DNA of 64,000 nt. Source: Leifsonia poae. GTDB lineage: Bacteria; Actinomycetota; Actinomycetes; Actinomycetales; Microbacteriaceae. The stretch covers positions 20,717-84,716 of the forward strand of contig NZ_BSEN01000002.1 of the NCBI RefSeq assembly GCF_027921845.1, read 5' to 3'. Of the stretch, positions 1-8,988 are shown piece after piece. The translations under genes were made by a program, and so were the position numbers. Under the pieces are notes generated by a model. That model was not told the DNA's origin, did not search any database, and saw only the letters and a list, made by a program, of their open reading frames with translations. How positions within the stretch are numbered: the stretch's first letter is position 1; every line of letters starts with the position of its first letter.

Positions 1-505
1 CGACCGAGAAGGTCACGATCGCCGAAAAGGCGGCGGAATCGCTGAATCCGGTGACGATCCCATAGGCGATCGGGGGCAGCACCAGCACCAGCGTCGCCAC
101 GGCCATCAGGGCGAACTCGTCGAAGACGGCGCCCGCGGCAACGGCCACCAGTGCCGAGAGCCAGAACGCAGTGCTCCCCATCAGGAAGAAGAACACCAGC
201 GATCCGGCCCAGAGCAGCACGACGGCCAGGATGCGCGTGCGCCGGGGTGCGCCCCAGCACAGCGGCGCCATCACGATGAACGCCGCGTAGAACACGAGCA
301 GCAGCACACTGGTGACGATCTTCATGGCCGGCGAAACCGCTGAACTCCACACCGCGATGAACGTCAGCACCTGGTACAGCAGGCCGAACGACGCTCCGAT
401 GTACCATCCTCTGGCCTGCGGGTTGAGAATCCTCGCGCGGGCGGTCTCCCAGCGGCTCTCCAGAACCGAGGGCCGCCGAGGCTGCTCGGTGGCGACCACA
501 TCCAT
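1..505 (-). CDS. Sensor histidine kinase-like membrane protein, N-terminal part (cut by window edge)
   Basis: The visible 168 residues have a hydrophilic N-terminus followed by five or six membrane segments (about 35-54, 61-81, 91-110, 113-128, 131-150). No catalytic domain is inside the window. It follows an ABC-2 ATPase and permease on the same strand. In actinobacteria that order usually continues with a DesK/LiaS-type histidine kinase and a response regulator, so this is the inferred identity. The ATG at 505 was chosen because a -10-like TACAGT (513-518, minus strand) lies 7 nt upstream, suggesting a leaderless transcript of its own. Another polytopic membrane protein is possible. Confidence 0.5.
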   Translation of the reverse strand, partial: MDVVATEQPRRPSVLESRWETARARILNPQARGWYIGASFGLLYQVLTFIAVWSSAVSPAMKIVTSVLLLVFYAAFIVMAPLCWGAPRRTRILAVVLLWAGSLVFFFLMGSTAFWLSALVAVAAGAVFDEFALMAVATLVLVLPPIAYGIVTGFSDSAAFSAIVTFSV

Positions 506-564
506 GGCTTCAACTGTAGACCGCCGGGCGGAGGCGGACGGGGCGCGCATCGGTGGCGATCCGG

Positions 565-1308
565 TCAGCTGCGGGCCGCATCCCGGCGGTAGCGCCACAC
601 GATGAACAGCCCGAGCACGAGCGTCCAGCCGAGCAGCACCACGGCCGGGGTGAGGATGTCGCCACTCACGTGCGCGCCCATCTGCCCGATGCGGTTCAGC
701 CAGTACGACGGCACCACCTGCGCCACGTCCGCCACCCAGGCCGGGAAGATCTGCAGCGGGATCCAGAGTCCGCCGAGCACCGCCATCCCCATGAACACCG
801 CCATGAAGAGCGGCTGGGCGTACTCCGGCTTGGCAAACTGACCGATCAGGATGCCGATCAACGCGAACGGGATGACACCGCACCACAGCCCGAGGCCGGC
901 CATCAGCCAGTTCATGAACGGCAGGTCCGAGTGGTAAAGGATGCCAGAGACGCTGAAGATCACCAGGATCGACACCAGCCCCATCAGCATGGCGGTGATG
1001 AGCTTCGACAGCAGGTAGCCGGTCCCGCTCAGCGGGGTGATGCGCAGCTGACGATTCCAGCCGATCGACCGTTCGGTGACGATGTTGAAGGCCTGCGAGA
1101 GCGCCGCCATCATCCCGCCGTAGCCGGCCACCTGGATGGTCGTGACGACGATCCACGGCAGCTTGGTCACGCTGTCGAACTGCCCGTTGCCACCGAAGGT
1201 GCCGCCGAATGCGAACAGCATCACGAGGGGGACGGCGAGCGTGAAGATCATCGCTCTGGCGTTCTTGATCTGGCGCAGGGACTCGAGTCCGAGGTAGGCG
1301 ATGCTCAT
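565..1308 (-). CDS. ABC-2 type exporter permease
   Basis: This 247-residue membrane protein has about six hydrophobic segments and the usual ABC-2 layout: a short cytoplasmic start, a first helix near residue 20-35, an extracytoplasmic loop, then a run of helices and a basic C-terminus (WRYRRDAARS). It should form the channel of an exporter with the ATPase encoded just upstream, whose stop overlaps this ATG by 4 bp, implying translational coupling. Similar pairs export antibiotics, lantibiotics or lipids. Nothing here identifies the substrate. Confidence 0.85.
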   Translation of the reverse strand: MSIAYLGLESLRQIKNARAMIFTLAVPLVMLFAFGGTFGGNGQFDSVTKLPWIVVTTIQVAGYGGMMAALSQAFNIVTERSIGWNRQLRITPLSGTGYLLSKLITAMLMGLVSILVIFSVSGILYHSDLPFMNWLMAGLGLWCGVIPFALIGILIGQFAKPEYAQPLFMAVFMGMAVLGGLWIPLQIFPAWVADVAQVVPSYWLNRIGQMGAHVSGDILTPAVVLLGWTLVLGLFIVWRYRRDAARS

Positions 1309-2357
1309 CGCGTGGCTCCGTTCGCAAGGGTGGTCTCCGGGACCGCGGTGGTCGCGGGGGCCGGGGTGTCGTCGGCGGCGGCGGCGAGTGCCGCCGTCTG
1401 GTCGTCCGAGGTCGCCAGAGCGGCGGATCCCTCGGTGAGCGCGAGGAACGCGTCGTCCATGGTGTGGGCGGTCACCTCGATGTCGTGGATGTCGTCGTGC
1501 GTCGCGAGCAGCGACCGGAGGGTGGCATCCGAATCGTCGCTGACGATCGTGAACTGGTCGCCGCGGTGATCGAGGGAACGCACCCCCGGCAGCCGCAGCA
1601 GGGACTCCTCGACGGCAGCCGACCAGGCGAACTCGGCGCTCGCCCGGATGCGGCGCCCCGAGACGACGGCTTTGACCTCGTTCGGGGTGCCGTCGGCGAC
1701 GATCCGCCCCTTGCTGAGCATCACGATCCGGTCGGCGTAGGCGTCGGCCTCGTCGAGGTAGTGCGTGGCGAACACCACGGTGCGCCCCTCGTCGGTGAAC
1801 TCCCGCATCGACTGCCAGAACGTGCGGCGGGCCTCCACGTCCATCGCGGCGGTCGGCTCGTCGAGGAAGAGCAGGTCGGGGTTGGAGACCACGGCGACCG
1901 CGAAGCGGGCCCGCTGCATCTGGCCGCCCGAGAGCTTGCTCACCTTCTGGCGCGCGATCTCGGTGCAGCGCGCGCGCTCGAGCGCCTCGGCGACGCTCAG
2001 CGGATGCCGGTGTGCCGAGGCGACGAGCGCGACGGACTGCGCGACGGTCAGAGTGGGCAACAGGGCGCCGCCCTGGAGCATCGCCCCCACCCGTCCGGCC
2101 TCGATGGCGGAACGCGGCTGCTCCCCGAAGAGCGCGGCGGTGCCGGCCGTCGGATGCGCGAGCCCGAGCGCAAGGTCGATGGTCGTGGACTTGCCGGCGC
2201 CGTTGGGGCCGAGCAGGGCGACGACCTCGCCGGGCTGGATGGTGAGGCTCACCCCGTTGACGGCCTGCAGCGAGCCGAAGGACTTCCGCAGGTCGGTGAG
2301 CTGGATGGCAGGTGTCTGATTCACCTTCTCAGCGTGCCCGGATGCGCCGCCCGGCAC
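1305..2357 (-). CDS. ABC transporter ATP-binding protein (ABC-2 exporter)
   Basis: Complete nucleotide-binding domain: Walker A GPNGAGKST, Q-loop, signature LSGGQ, Walker B LLFLDEP, and the switch His in FATHYLDEAD. It is of the CcmA/DrrA drug-export type. A C-terminal extension after about residue 230 includes an Ala/Thr-rich tail of some 40 residues. It should power export through the permease that follows with a 4-bp overlap. The listed start is a GTG at 2357. A second GTG at 2324 (VNQTPAIQL), directly after GAGAAG, gives 339 residues and fits the family N-terminus better, so the start is uncertain. Confidence 0.9.
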   Translation of the reverse strand: MPGGASGHAEKVNQTPAIQLTDLRKSFGSLQAVNGVSLTIQPGEVVALLGPNGAGKSTTIDLALGLAHPTAGTAALFGEQPRSAIEAGRVGAMLQGGALLPTLTVAQSVALVASAHRHPLSVAEALERARCTEIARQKVSKLSGGQMQRARFAVAVVSNPDLLFLDEPTAAMDVEARRTFWQSMREFTDEGRTVVFATHYLDEADAYADRIVMLSKGRIVADGTPNEVKAVVSGRRIRASAEFAWSAAVEESLLRLPGVRSLDHRGDQFTIVSDDSDATLRSLLATHDDIHDIEVTAHTMDDAFLALTEGSAALATSDDQTAALAAAADDTPAPATTAVPETTLANGATR

Positions 2358-2425
2358 TCAGAGCGTCCGTCAGGTTTCCGGGGTGACATTTGTCATGGCC
2401 GGGCCGCCTGGGAGGATCGTGCCTT

Positions 2426-2456
2426 TTCGCACGACGCGCCCGGTGGGTCGTGCGAA
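2426..2456. terminator. Inverted repeat between surface-protein gene and ABC exporter operon
   Basis: Arms TTCGCACGAC (2426-2435) and GTCGTGCGAA (2447-2456) form a perfect 10-bp stem with an 11-nt loop. It lies just after the stop of the minus-strand surface-protein gene and before the ABC operon. There is no T-run, so it could be a terminator or an operator. Confidence 0.4.
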
Positions 2457-2479
2457 TGCGCACGGTTCGAACGGTGGCG

Positions 2480-3838
2480 CTAGGTCGCGGCGTTGCGCGA
2501 GCCGCCGAACCGCACGAGGCCGACGACGCCGAGGATGCCGCCCGCCGTGAGCAGCGCGGCACCGAGCATCAGGATGAAGTCGTTGCCGACGTTCGCGGCC
2601 GGCGCGCTGCCCGTCGGGTCGGCTGCCGGCAGCACGGAGTCGTGGCCCGTTCCCGAACCGCCGACGGATGCGCCCGGAAGGGTCGCCGACGGCGCGGTCG
2701 CAGCGGCGACGCCGGGGAGCGACACCGTCGCGCCCGCCGTCGCCACGTCCGTCGTCGCCCGCTGCAGCAGTACGAAGAACGAAGCAGCCGGTGCTCCGGC
2801 GGGGCGCGTCGCCAGGGGGACGGTGACGGTCGCGGAGCGCTGCCCGTCCGCCAGCGTCGCGGTCACGCGGGTCGCCGTATACTCCTTTCCGGCGCGAGCC
2901 GTCCCGTCTGCGGTGACGACGTCGACGGAGGCGGTGCCGGCGGCGCTCGCCCGGTTCACGGTGATCGTCGCGCGACGTGCATCCGAAGCGACCGGCGCAG
3001 CCGAGACCGACAATGGGCCCGCCGCCCCGGTCACGGTGAGGTCGCCGGCGGCGTGCGATGGACGCAGGTCAGAGCCCGCGGGCGGCACGAACGTCGCCTC
3101 GATGGTGTGGTTTCCAGCCGTCGGCGCAGCGAGCTCGGTGCGCGTGATCCCCTGCTCGTCGACCTCCACCTCGACCGCACGGCCGGCATCGACACGGAAC
3201 TCGACGTGTCCGGTCGATGGTGCGCTCAGCTGCATCCGGGAGACCGCGGCCGTCACGCTGACGAGCCCGCCGGGGGCGACCGTCGACGGTGCTGACAGGG
3301 CGACGGTGGTGACCGTCGAGCACGCGGGCGCCGAGCCGTCGAGGAGTGCGCTCGCGCCGCCGAGCTGCCAGGTCGCGGGCGGCGCTCCCGCGTCCAGCGT
3401 CAGTGACCACACGCCGTGATGCTCGCCGGGGGCGAAGGTCTCCGGCTGGCCGCGGTCGGCGACGCCCGGCACGAGCGCGTTCGTGGTTCCGCCGGCGGTC
3501 AGCTTCACGGGCGAGGTGGCTGTGCTGCGGTAGCCGAGGATCAGCGTCCGTGCGGTGAACGGGTCACCACCGGTGCCGCCCGCGCCGTCGATCGCGGCGT
3601 CGGCGCGGCAGTCGACGAAGGGCGTCACCGGCGGGGCGGAGGTCGGCGACGCGCTCGGAGTGGTCACGGGCGCGGTAGTCGCGGGAGCTGGCGAAGATGC
3701 GGACGACGAGGACGGCGAGCTCGGCATGGCCGCCGCAGCGACCGCCTGACCGAGGATCGACACGCCGGACACGGCGAGGACGATGCTCGCACCGGCGATC
3801 CCGAAGGCCGCGCGGAGGCTGGCGTTCGGACGTGTCAC
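2480..3838 (-). CDS. Secreted, membrane-anchored Ig-like/Calx-beta surface protein
   Basis: 452 residues. A signal peptide (1-37) ends near AAAA, followed by a Ser/Pro/Thr-rich linker to about 70. A globular region has one Cys pair. An Ig-like stretch with GHVEFRVD and the typical ending AGNHTIEATFVP follows, then a Calx-beta-like repeat near 285-350 (ATITVNRASAAGTASVDVVTADGTA, written here only as the family signature ATITVNR...GTASVDV). A linker leads to a C-terminal helix (about 418-442) and a short basic tail. This is the plan of a wall-associated adhesion or structural protein. There is no clear LPXTG, so anchoring is by the helix. The GTG start has TAGAGT 7 nt upstream. Confidence 0.7.
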   Translation of the reverse strand: MTRPNASLRAAFGIAGASIVLAVSGVSILGQAVAAAAMPSSPSSSSASSPAPATTAPVTTPSASPTSAPPVTPFVDCRADAAIDGAGGTGGDPFTARTLILGYRSTATSPVKLTAGGTTNALVPGVADRGQPETFAPGEHHGVWSLTLDAGAPPATWQLGGASALLDGSAPACSTVTTVALSAPSTVAPGGLVSVTAAVSRMQLSAPSTGHVEFRVDAGRAVEVEVDEQGITRTELAAPTAGNHTIEATFVPPAGSDLRPSHAAGDLTVTGAAGPLSVSAAPVASDARRATITVNRASAAGTASVDVVTADGTARAGKEYTATRVTATLADGQRSATVTVPLATRPAGAPAASFFVLLQRATTDVATAGATVSLPGVAAATAPSATLPGASVGGSGTGHDSVLPAADPTGSAPAANVGNDFILMLGAALLTAGGILGVVGLVRFGGSRNAAT

Positions 3839-3845
3839 AGCGGCA

Positions 3846-3851
3846 ACTCTA
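3846..3851 (-). promoter_or_regulatory. -10 element (TAGAGT) of surface-protein gene, leaderless
   Basis: On the minus strand TAGAGT is followed by 7 nt and then the GTG at 3838, so transcription should begin at or next to the start codon. No Shine-Dalgarno sequence is present. Confidence 0.45.
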
Positions 3852-3868
3852 GCCGCTGGGGGCCGACG

Positions 3869-3897
3869 GGCGCGTCTACCCGTTAGGGTGACGCGCC
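3869..3897 (-). terminator. Hairpin downstream of the TPM-domain gene
   Basis: GGCGCGTC (3869-3876) pairs with GACGCGCC (3890-3897). An inner ACCC/GGGT pairing extends the stem to about 12 bp with one bulged base and a GTTA loop. It starts 17 nt after the stop codon of the minus-strand TPM gene. No T-run follows. Confidence 0.5.
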
Positions 3898-3913
3898 GCG
3901 CGGCCCGCGCTGG

Positions 3914-6115
3914 TCAGAAGGAGCCGCCTCCGCCGTCGCCGCCACCGCCTCCGTCGCCGCCGAAGAAGCCGCCGCCGCCGATGTCGCCGCCGCCACCGAA
4001 GCCGCCGGAGAAGAAACCGCCACCACCGGCGTCTCCGCCGCTGGCGTCACCTCCGCCACCGCCGCCACCCCAGTCGCCGCCACCGCCGCCGCCGAAGAAG
4101 CCGCCACCACCGCCACCGCCCCGCAGCACGGAGTCGATCAGGATGCCGCCGAGCACGGCTCCGAAGATGCCGCTGCCGTTGCCACCACCGCCGCGGCCGT
4201 AGCCGCCACGGCCGCCGAACATTCCGCCCGCGCCAGACGAGAACCCGTTCACGTCCGAGTCGGCGAGCTGGATGGCCTCGGCCGCGAGCTGGTCGGCGCG
4301 CTGGGCATTCGGGAGAGCAGCGCCCGGATCGCTCGTCGCGGTGGACTGCGCGAGCGCCAGCAGGCGCGACGCCTCGGCGAGACGCGTCCGCGCCTCCGCG
4401 CCGACGGCGCCCCTGCGAGCCGCGATGAAGTCGGTGGCGGCCGCGATGCGGCTCTGAGCCGAGGCGAGCGTCTGCCCCAGGGAGGCGGCCGCGCGCTGGT
4501 CCTGCGCCTGCTTCGTGCGCACCGCGTTCAGCACGCCGTCGATCTCCCGATTGGCGAGTTCGAGCTTCTGCAGCAGTTCCCGCGGATTCACCTGCGGACC
4601 GCTCAAGCGGGACTGCACATCGGTGACGGCACTCTGAGCGGTGCCCTGCGCGGTCATGATGGCACCGCTCGGGTCGCCCGCCGCCGCGAGCGCCCTGGCA
4701 TCCGCGATGTCGCGCTGCAGGTCGGCGACGAGTTCGTCCACCCGGGCGCGCGCCGCCGCCAGATCGGTGCCGACGCGGTCGACCGCGTCGAGAAGGAGCC
4801 CGGACTGACTGATCGCCGCTTCGGCCGCGCGCACGCTCACCGCGGCCTGGCTCGTGGAACCGGCCGCGGCCTTCGCCTCCGCGTCGGCGAGCGCCGTCTC
4901 CGCGAACGTCAGCCGCTCCTCGGCCTGGGTCGCGTTGTCGCGCACGGTGGCCAGAGGAGCATCCGAATAGTCGGAGGTGAGGCGCGCCAGCGTCGTGCGG
5001 GTCTGGTCGAGGCGCACCCGCACGGCGGCGATTCCCGAACGCAGCGCTGAGACCCGGCCGGGGATGTCGGCGGCCAGCGATCGCAGCTCGGCGAACGCCG
5101 CGGCCTGCTCGTCGAGGAGCTTGCTCGCCTCCGCCGACCCGTGGATGATCGCGCTGTTCCAGTCCCGGCGCTCCTGGTCGGTGTCGGGAACGGCGTCGTC
5201 GAGCTTCTGCTTGAGGCCGAAGGCGTCCTTCAGCTTCGCCTTGGCCGCCTCGAGAGCCACGGCGAACGGCCGGGCGGCCTCCTCACCGTATTGGGCGACC
5301 GCGAAGTCGAGTTCCTGAGCACTCGACTGCAGCGCGTCATCCGTGCGGACGAGCGCGCTGCCCGCGCGGCGCTCGAGCTCGTCGAGCGGGAGCGTCTGCA
5401 GCTCGTCGACCGGCGGCGGTGGCGGGGCCGCTGCACGCGCCGCCTCGGCCTCGGCCTTCCGTCGCCGCCCCGCGCGCACGAAGACCAGCACGATCACCCC
5501 GACGATGACGAGCAGGATGACGACCAGTGCGATCCCGAGACCGGTGAGGAACCCTGACGATCCGGACGATCCGTCCCCGGCCGTCCCTCCGGTGCCGGAG
5601 CCCCCGGAACCGTTGTCGCTCCCACCGCCGTTCGACGTAAGGGCGTCGCTGATGCCGGATGCCGCAGCGACGCCGGCCCCGGCCCAGTCGTCGGCCTTCA
5701 GCTTCGGCTCGATCTGGTTCTTCTCGATGCTCGTCAGCTGTGCGTTGTCGAGCGGTCCCGCGGTGTCACCCGAGAAGTAGTAGTACCGGCTCTCGATCGC
5801 GACGGAGAGCAGGTAGTCGTTCGACGTCAGGTGGTTCTGCTCCGCGGTGGTGAGCGCCCAGGAACGGGCATCCGATGGCGAGGTGAACGTGTCGACGTAG
5901 ACGACGTACAGGTTGACGCCGTGCTGGTCGGCCAGAGCCTTCGCAGCGTTCTCGACCGCGGACGTGTCGCCCTTCAGTGCGCCCGCGTCGTCGACGACAT
6001 GCGTCGATCCAAAGGTTACCGGCGACTGCGCGTACGCGGCAGTCGCTCCCCCGATGGCCGTGATGGCCAGGCCCGCCGCAATGACCCCCGCGACGATCGC
6101 CTTTCGTATGTGCAT
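3914..6115 (-). CDS. TPM-domain secreted/membrane protein with coiled coil and Gly-rich tail
   Basis: 733 residues. A signal peptide (1-29, ending AYAQ) precedes a TPM (TLP18.3/Psb32/MOLO-1) domain at about 35-150, with the family hallmark of a Tyr cluster (SRYYYFSGD). A Gly/Ser linker and a membrane helix near 185-212 with basic RRRK follow. A long Ala/Glu-rich coiled-coil region reaches about 640. The last 90 residues are almost all Gly with Phe and Asp. TPM proteins are linked to phosphatase-like activity and membrane protein repair; the role here is not known. A -10-like TACAAT lies at 6151-6156 on the minus strand. The tail resembles surface glycine-rich low-complexity regions. Confidence 0.75.
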   Translation of the reverse strand: MHIRKAIVAGVIAAGLAITAIGGATAAYAQSPVTFGSTHVVDDAGALKGDTSAVENAAKALADQHGVNLYVVYVDTFTSPSDARSWALTTAEQNHLTSNDYLLSVAIESRYYYFSGDTAGPLDNAQLTSIEKNQIEPKLKADDWAGAGVAAASGISDALTSNGGGSDNGSGGSGTGGTAGDGSSGSSGFLTGLGIALVVILLVIVGVIVLVFVRAGRRRKAEAEAARAAAPPPPPVDELQTLPLDELERRAGSALVRTDDALQSSAQELDFAVAQYGEEAARPFAVALEAAKAKLKDAFGLKQKLDDAVPDTDQERRDWNSAIIHGSAEASKLLDEQAAAFAELRSLAADIPGRVSALRSGIAAVRVRLDQTRTTLARLTSDYSDAPLATVRDNATQAEERLTFAETALADAEAKAAAGSTSQAAVSVRAAEAAISQSGLLLDAVDRVGTDLAAARARVDELVADLQRDIADARALAAAGDPSGAIMTAQGTAQSAVTDVQSRLSGPQVNPRELLQKLELANREIDGVLNAVRTKQAQDQRAAASLGQTLASAQSRIAAATDFIAARRGAVGAEARTRLAEASRLLALAQSTATSDPGAALPNAQRADQLAAEAIQLADSDVNGFSSGAGGMFGGRGGYGRGGGGNGSGIFGAVLGGILIDSVLRGGGGGGGFFGGGGGGDWGGGGGGGDASGGDAGGGGFFSGGFGGGGDIGGGGFFGGDGGGGGDGGGGSF

Positions 6116-6150
6116 CGTTCCGCCACCCTCAGCTGGTCCGTCAGGCTCTC

Positions 6151-6156
6151 ATTGTA
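6151..6156 (-). promoter_or_regulatory. -10 element (TACAAT) upstream of TPM gene
   Basis: The minus-strand hexamer TACAAT lies about 36 nt before the ATG at 6115. No good -35 was found 17 nt upstream. Confidence 0.35.
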
Positions 6157-6226
6157 AGGAGCGCGACAGGCTGGATGAGGGAGAGGAGGTCAGTTCACAG
6201 AGAGCGGCAGCAGTTCCCGGCCGGCG

Positions 6227-7348
6227 TCAGGAGGCGTACGACCCGATGAGCCGCACGGCGCCGCCGTCGACCCCCTTCGCGCCCTGCTCGAACCCGGCGA
6301 GGTCGCGGGACGACAGCGAGACCGTGCCGACGCTCCATGCGGGGATTCCGTCGGCGGCGATGGCCGCGATCACGCCGGCGGCCGCTTCGGGAGCGACGAC
6401 GGCGAACATCCCGATGCCGAGGTTCCAGGTCCCCTCGCTCGACTCGAGCGTCGAACCGGCCAGGTCGCTCAGAACCCGGAACACCGGGCTCGGCGACCAG
6501 GAGCCGCGATCGACCTCGACCCACGAGCCGACCGGGAGCACGCGCGCGAGGTTGGCTGCGATGCCGCCACCGGTCACGTGGCTGAGGGAGTGGATGGCGC
6601 CGCCGAGCGACGGATCGCCGAGCACATTGAGCAGGGGGGTCGTGTAGAGGCGGGTCGGCTCGAGCAGCGTCTCGCCCACCTGGCCGCCGAAGTCGTCGAG
6701 CCGGTCGGTGAACGCGATGTCGTTCTTCGCCAGGATGTGGCGCACGAGCGAGAACCCGTTCGAGTGCAGGCCCGAGGAGGCGAGGGCGATGACGACGTCT
6801 CCGTCGCGCACGCGGTCGGCGCCGAGCACCGCATCCGCTTCGACGGCTCCGACGGCCGCACCGGCCACGTCGTAGTCGTCGGGACCGAGGAGCCCGGGGT
6901 GCTCGGCGGTCTCGCCGCCGACGAGCGCCGTGCCGGTCGCCTCGCACGCACGGGCGATGCCGGCGACGATGTCGGCGATGCGGTTGGGGACGACCTTGCC
7001 GCACGCGATGTAGTCGGTCATGAACAGGGGCTTGGCGCCCACCACGACGATGTCGTCGACGACCATCCCGACCAGGTCCTGGCCGATCGTGTCGTGCTTG
7101 TCGATGGCCTGGGCGATCGCGACCTTGGTGCCGACGCCGTCGGTGCTGGTGGCGAGCAGCGGGCGCTCGAAGGACTTCAGGAACGAGACGTCGAACAGGC
7201 CGGCGAATCCACCGACCCCGCCGAGCACCTCGGCGCCGTGGGTGCGGGAGACGGCCGATTTCATCAGCTCGACGGCGAGGTCGCCGGCAGCCGTGTCGAC
7301 ACCGGCCTCGGCATAGGAGGCGGAGGAGGATGCGTGCTGTTCGGTCAC
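6227..7348 (-). CDS. purM: Phosphoribosylformylglycinamidine cyclo-ligase
   Basis: 373 residues, full length for PurM. It closes the imidazole ring of FGAM to AIR with ATP, step 5 of purine synthesis. Typical segments are visible: Gly-rich GGFAGLFD, ATSTDGVGTKVAIA, HDTIGQDLVGM, GGETAEHPG, the SSGLHSNGFSLVR loop, and THVTGGGI-like LSHVTGGGI. It lies 30 nt after purF on the same strand. The GTG start has TACTCT exactly 6 nt upstream, so besides read-through from purF there may be a leaderless internal promoter. Confidence 0.97.
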   Translation of the reverse strand: MTEQHASSSASYAEAGVDTAAGDLAVELMKSAVSRTHGAEVLGGVGGFAGLFDVSFLKSFERPLLATSTDGVGTKVAIAQAIDKHDTIGQDLVGMVVDDIVVVGAKPLFMTDYIACGKVVPNRIADIVAGIARACEATGTALVGGETAEHPGLLGPDDYDVAGAAVGAVEADAVLGADRVRDGDVVIALASSGLHSNGFSLVRHILAKNDIAFTDRLDDFGGQVGETLLEPTRLYTTPLLNVLGDPSLGGAIHSLSHVTGGGIAANLARVLPVGSWVEVDRGSWSPSPVFRVLSDLAGSTLESSEGTWNLGIGMFAVVAPEAAAGVIAAIAADGIPAWSVGTVSLSSRDLAGFEQGAKGVDGGAVRLIGSYAS

Positions 7349-7354
7349 CGGTTA

Positions 7355-7360
7355 AGAGTA
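7355..7360 (-). promoter_or_regulatory. -10 element (TACTCT) in purF-purM gap, leaderless purM start
   Basis: The minus-strand TACTCT is followed by 6 nt and then the purM GTG at 7348. It fits the spacing seen at many other starts here. Confidence 0.4.
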
Positions 7361-7378
7361 CCGGGCGCGGCGAGCGCG

Positions 7379-8962
7379 CTACTCCGCGCGGCCTGCGTCC
7401 CCGAAGCCGGCCTGACCCTGCACCAGCACTTCGAACTCCGAATCCGGCCCTGGGTCGCATCCGTCGGCCGCGGCGACACCCTCGGCCGGCGATTCCGCGC
7501 CACCCGGGCGCTCGAGCAGATTCTTGCCCAGGTGATGCGCATCCGGCAGCTCGATCGGGTACACGCCGGTGAAGCACGCCGTGCACAGACGCTCGCGCGG
7601 CTGCTCGGTCGAGACGATCATGCCCTCTTCGGAGAGGTAGCCGAGGCTGTCGGCGCCGATCGACTGGCGCACCTCGTCGACGCCGAGTCCGGTGGCGATG
7701 AGCTCGGCGCGCGAGGCGAAGTCGATGCCGTAGAAGCACGGCCACGTGATGGGCGGGCTCGAGATCCGCACGTGCACCTCGGCGGCGCCGGCCTCACGCA
7801 GCATCGACACGAGCGCGCGCTGGGTGTTGCCGCGCACGATCGAGTCGTCGACCACGATGAGGCGCTTGCCCTTGATGACCTCTTTCAGCGGGTTCAGCTT
7901 GAGCTTGATTCCGCGCTGGCGGATGGTCTGCGACGGCTGGATGAACGTGCGGCCGACATAGGAGTTCTTGACGAGACCCTGACCGAACGGGATGCCGGAG
8001 GCCTGCGCGTAGCCGATGGCCGCCGGGGTTCCGGATTCGGGGGTCGGGATGACGAGGTCGGCTTCCACCGGGTGCTCGCCGGCCAGCTGACGCCCCATCT
8101 CGACGCGGGCCTCGTACACGCCGCGGCCCGCGATGGTGGTGTCGGGACGGGCGAGGTAGACGTACTCGAAGACGCAGCCGGCGCGCTTCTCCGGAGCGAA
8201 CTTCTGGCTGCGGAGGCCGTTCTCATCGATCGCGATCAGCTCGCCGGGCTCGACCTCGCGCACGAAGCTGGCGCCGACGATGTCGAGCGCTGCGGTCTCC
8301 GATGCGACGACCCAGCCGCGCTCGAGCCGGCCGAGTACCAGCGGACGCACGCCCTGCGGATCCCGGGCGGCGTAGAGGGTGTGCTCGTCCATGTAGACGA
8401 GGCAGTATGCGCCGCGCAGCCGGGGCAGCACCTCGAGCGACGTCGCTTCGAGGGTGTGGTCGAGATCGCCGGTGAGCAGCGCGGTGACGACGGCCGTGTC
8501 GGTGGTGTTGCCGCGCGAGAGCTCGCCGTCGAGCTCGGGATAGCGCTCGTGCACGAGCTGCATGAGCTCGGCCGTGTTGGTCAGGTTGCCGTTGTGGCCG
8601 AGGGCGACGGTGCCGCTCGACGTGCGGCCGAGAGTGGGCTGCGCGTTCTGCCAGCTGGAGGCGCCGGTGGTGGAGTAGCGCGTGTGCCCGACGGCGATGT
8701 GGCCGGGCAGGGAGTTGAGCGCGTTCTCGTTGAAGACCTGCGAGACGAGACCCATGTCTTTGTAGATGAGGATCTTCGAGCCGTCGCTGGTGGCGATGCC
8801 CGCGGACTCCTGGCCGCGGTGCTGCAGCGCGTAGAGCCCGAAGTAGCTGAGCTTGGCGACCTCTTCGCCGGGAGCCCAGACGCCGAAGACACCACAGGCA
8901 TCCTGTGGCCCCTTCTCGCCCGGAAGTAGATCGTGACTGAGAAGACCGTCGCCTCCGGACAA
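7379..8962 (-). CDS. purF: Amidophosphoribosyltransferase
   Basis: 527 residues. It makes 5-phosphoribosylamine from PRPP and glutamine, the first committed purine step. The class II glutaminase nucleophile is Cys23 in DACGVFGVW, after a 22-residue segment likely removed as a propeptide. RHTRYST-type VGHTRYSTTG and the PRPP-binding loop LIVVDDSIVRGNT are present, as are C-terminal cysteines (CTACFTG) typical of Fe-S-type PurF. I chose the TTG at 8962 because AAAGGGGG lies 7 nt upstream and the propeptide fits. It follows a small membrane-protein gene by 26 nt. Confidence 0.97.
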   Translation of the reverse strand: MSGGDGLLSHDLLPGEKGPQDACGVFGVWAPGEEVAKLSYFGLYALQHRGQESAGIATSDGSKILIYKDMGLVSQVFNENALNSLPGHIAVGHTRYSTTGASSWQNAQPTLGRTSSGTVALGHNGNLTNTAELMQLVHERYPELDGELSRGNTTDTAVVTALLTGDLDHTLEATSLEVLPRLRGAYCLVYMDEHTLYAARDPQGVRPLVLGRLERGWVVASETAALDIVGASFVREVEPGELIAIDENGLRSQKFAPEKRAGCVFEYVYLARPDTTIAGRGVYEARVEMGRQLAGEHPVEADLVIPTPESGTPAAIGYAQASGIPFGQGLVKNSYVGRTFIQPSQTIRQRGIKLKLNPLKEVIKGKRLIVVDDSIVRGNTQRALVSMLREAGAAEVHVRISSPPITWPCFYGIDFASRAELIATGLGVDEVRQSIGADSLGYLSEEGMIVSTEQPRERLCTACFTGVYPIELPDAHHLGKNLLERPGGAESPAEGVAAADGCDPGPDSEFEVLVQGQAGFGDAGRAE

Positions 8963-8969
8963 ACCGGAA

Positions 8970-8977
8970 CCCCCTTT
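8970..8977 (-). promoter_or_regulatory. Strong ribosome binding site deciding a TTG start for purF
   Basis: AAAGGGGG on the minus strand lies 7 nt before TTG at 8962. No ATG or GTG with a comparable site exists before the catalytic Cys. Confidence 0.6.
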
Positions 8978-8988
8978 ATTCGGGAAGA

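Noticed and set aside
6195..7745. Long Arg-rich minus-strand frame overlapping purM and purF
   Set aside because: Composition (Arg, Gly, Pro) is typical of a shifted frame, and both pur genes are clearly real.
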